DNA of 6,536 bases from Cryomorphaceae bacterium (GTDB lineage: Bacteria; Bacteroidota; Bacteroidia; Flavobacteriales; Schleiferiaceae), in contig DLWR01000166.1 in assembly GCA_003444795.1 (NCBI GenBank), positions 1-6,536 on the forward strand, given 5' to 3'. Each line of letters opens with the position of its first letter. Within the stretch, counting starts at the first letter, position 1. The position numbers and the translations under genes were made by a program. Positions 6,452 to 6,536 of the stretch are shown here, piece by piece. The notes beneath the pieces are model-generated. The model searched no databases and was not told where the DNA came from. It saw only the letters and a list, made by a program, of their open reading frames with translations.

Positions 6452-6536
6452 TCTGATGGCCACGCCCACAGGCCTGGCGCACGCCGATAAGTTCCCTCAA
6501 AGAGTGGAAGCGCAAAAGAGATTAAACGTTTAAAAC
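6429..6536. other. Non-coding right edge with weak hairpin and 12-bp palindrome
   Basis: After the ABC stop codon no convincing coding sequence is visible. Beyond the AAGGG array there is a weak hairpin: TTCCCTC (6492-6498) against GAG-T-GGAA (6502-6509), with a 3-base loop and one bulged T. It is not followed by a T-run, so it is not a standard intrinsic terminator. At 6522-6533 lies a perfect 12-bp palindrome, TTAAACGTTTAA, close to the window edge, so its context is cut. The only open frame here (minus strand, 6321-6515) would need a TTG start and mostly lies antisense to the ABC gene. Confidence 0.5.

Noticed and set aside
6492..6509. Hairpin as an intrinsic terminator for the ABC gene
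   Set aside because: The stem has a bulge and a 3-base loop, and there is no downstream T-run on either strand.
6321..6515. Minus-strand 64-codon open frame at the right end
   Set aside because: It needs a TTG start, mostly mirrors the ABC coding sequence and shows no recognisable family.

Overview
This is an ordinary-looking chromosomal stretch, most likely from a member of the Bacteroidota (Flavobacteriales-like, inferred only from sequence character). The evidence is: no Shine-Dalgarno sequence ahead of any of the genes; two copies of a TAnnTTTG-type -7 box (TACTTTTG) just ahead of genes; a LipB with the long N-terminal insertion and motif wording I associate with Bacteroidota; and a dual-ATPase ABC protein whose second Walker B reads CDESVAALD, a form I associate with the same phylum. 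Base composition looks balanced to slightly GC-rich. I see no insertion sequence, CRISPR array, tRNA or rRNA.

Left part (1-2439): phenylacetate catabolism. paaB (partial, running off the left edge) and paaA lie on the minus strand with a 4-base ATGA overlap. They encode the structural partner and the diiron catalytic subunit of phenylacetyl-CoA epoxidase. paaE, the NAD(P)H:flavin/2Fe-2S reductase that supplies electrons to PaaA, is transcribed the other way from a 121-bp divergent intergenic region. That region holds a near-perfect 15-bp tandem duplication, a good plus-strand -7 box and a weaker minus-strand one. paaC and paaD are presumably just outside the left edge.

Middle (2423-3660): an ElaA-type GNAT acetyltransferase on the minus strand. 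Its 3' end overlaps the 3' end of paaE by 17 bp, and its start is divergent, 50 bp away, from lipB (octanoyl-ACP:protein N-octanoyltransferase, lipoate synthesis). A second TACTTTTG box sits ahead of lipB.

Right part (3703-6428): downstream of lipB on the plus strand are an N-terminally anchored or exported serine hydrolase of the class C beta-lactamase/NylB-like fold and, 8 bp later, a fused two-domain peptide-type ABC ATPase. The ABC protein is unusual at both ends. Its first nucleotide-binding domain has a shortened front with no aromatic A-loop residue. Its second ends abruptly after the H-loop strand, and its stop codon lies inside a degenerate 8-bp tandem repeat (AAGGGnnn x4). The last 85 bp hold no convincing gene, only a weak hairpin and a 12-bp palindrome at the right edge.

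I found no clearly novel multi-gene system. The observations most worth checking are the tandem operator-like repeat between paaA and paaE, and the repeat-associated C-terminal truncation of the ABC protein.
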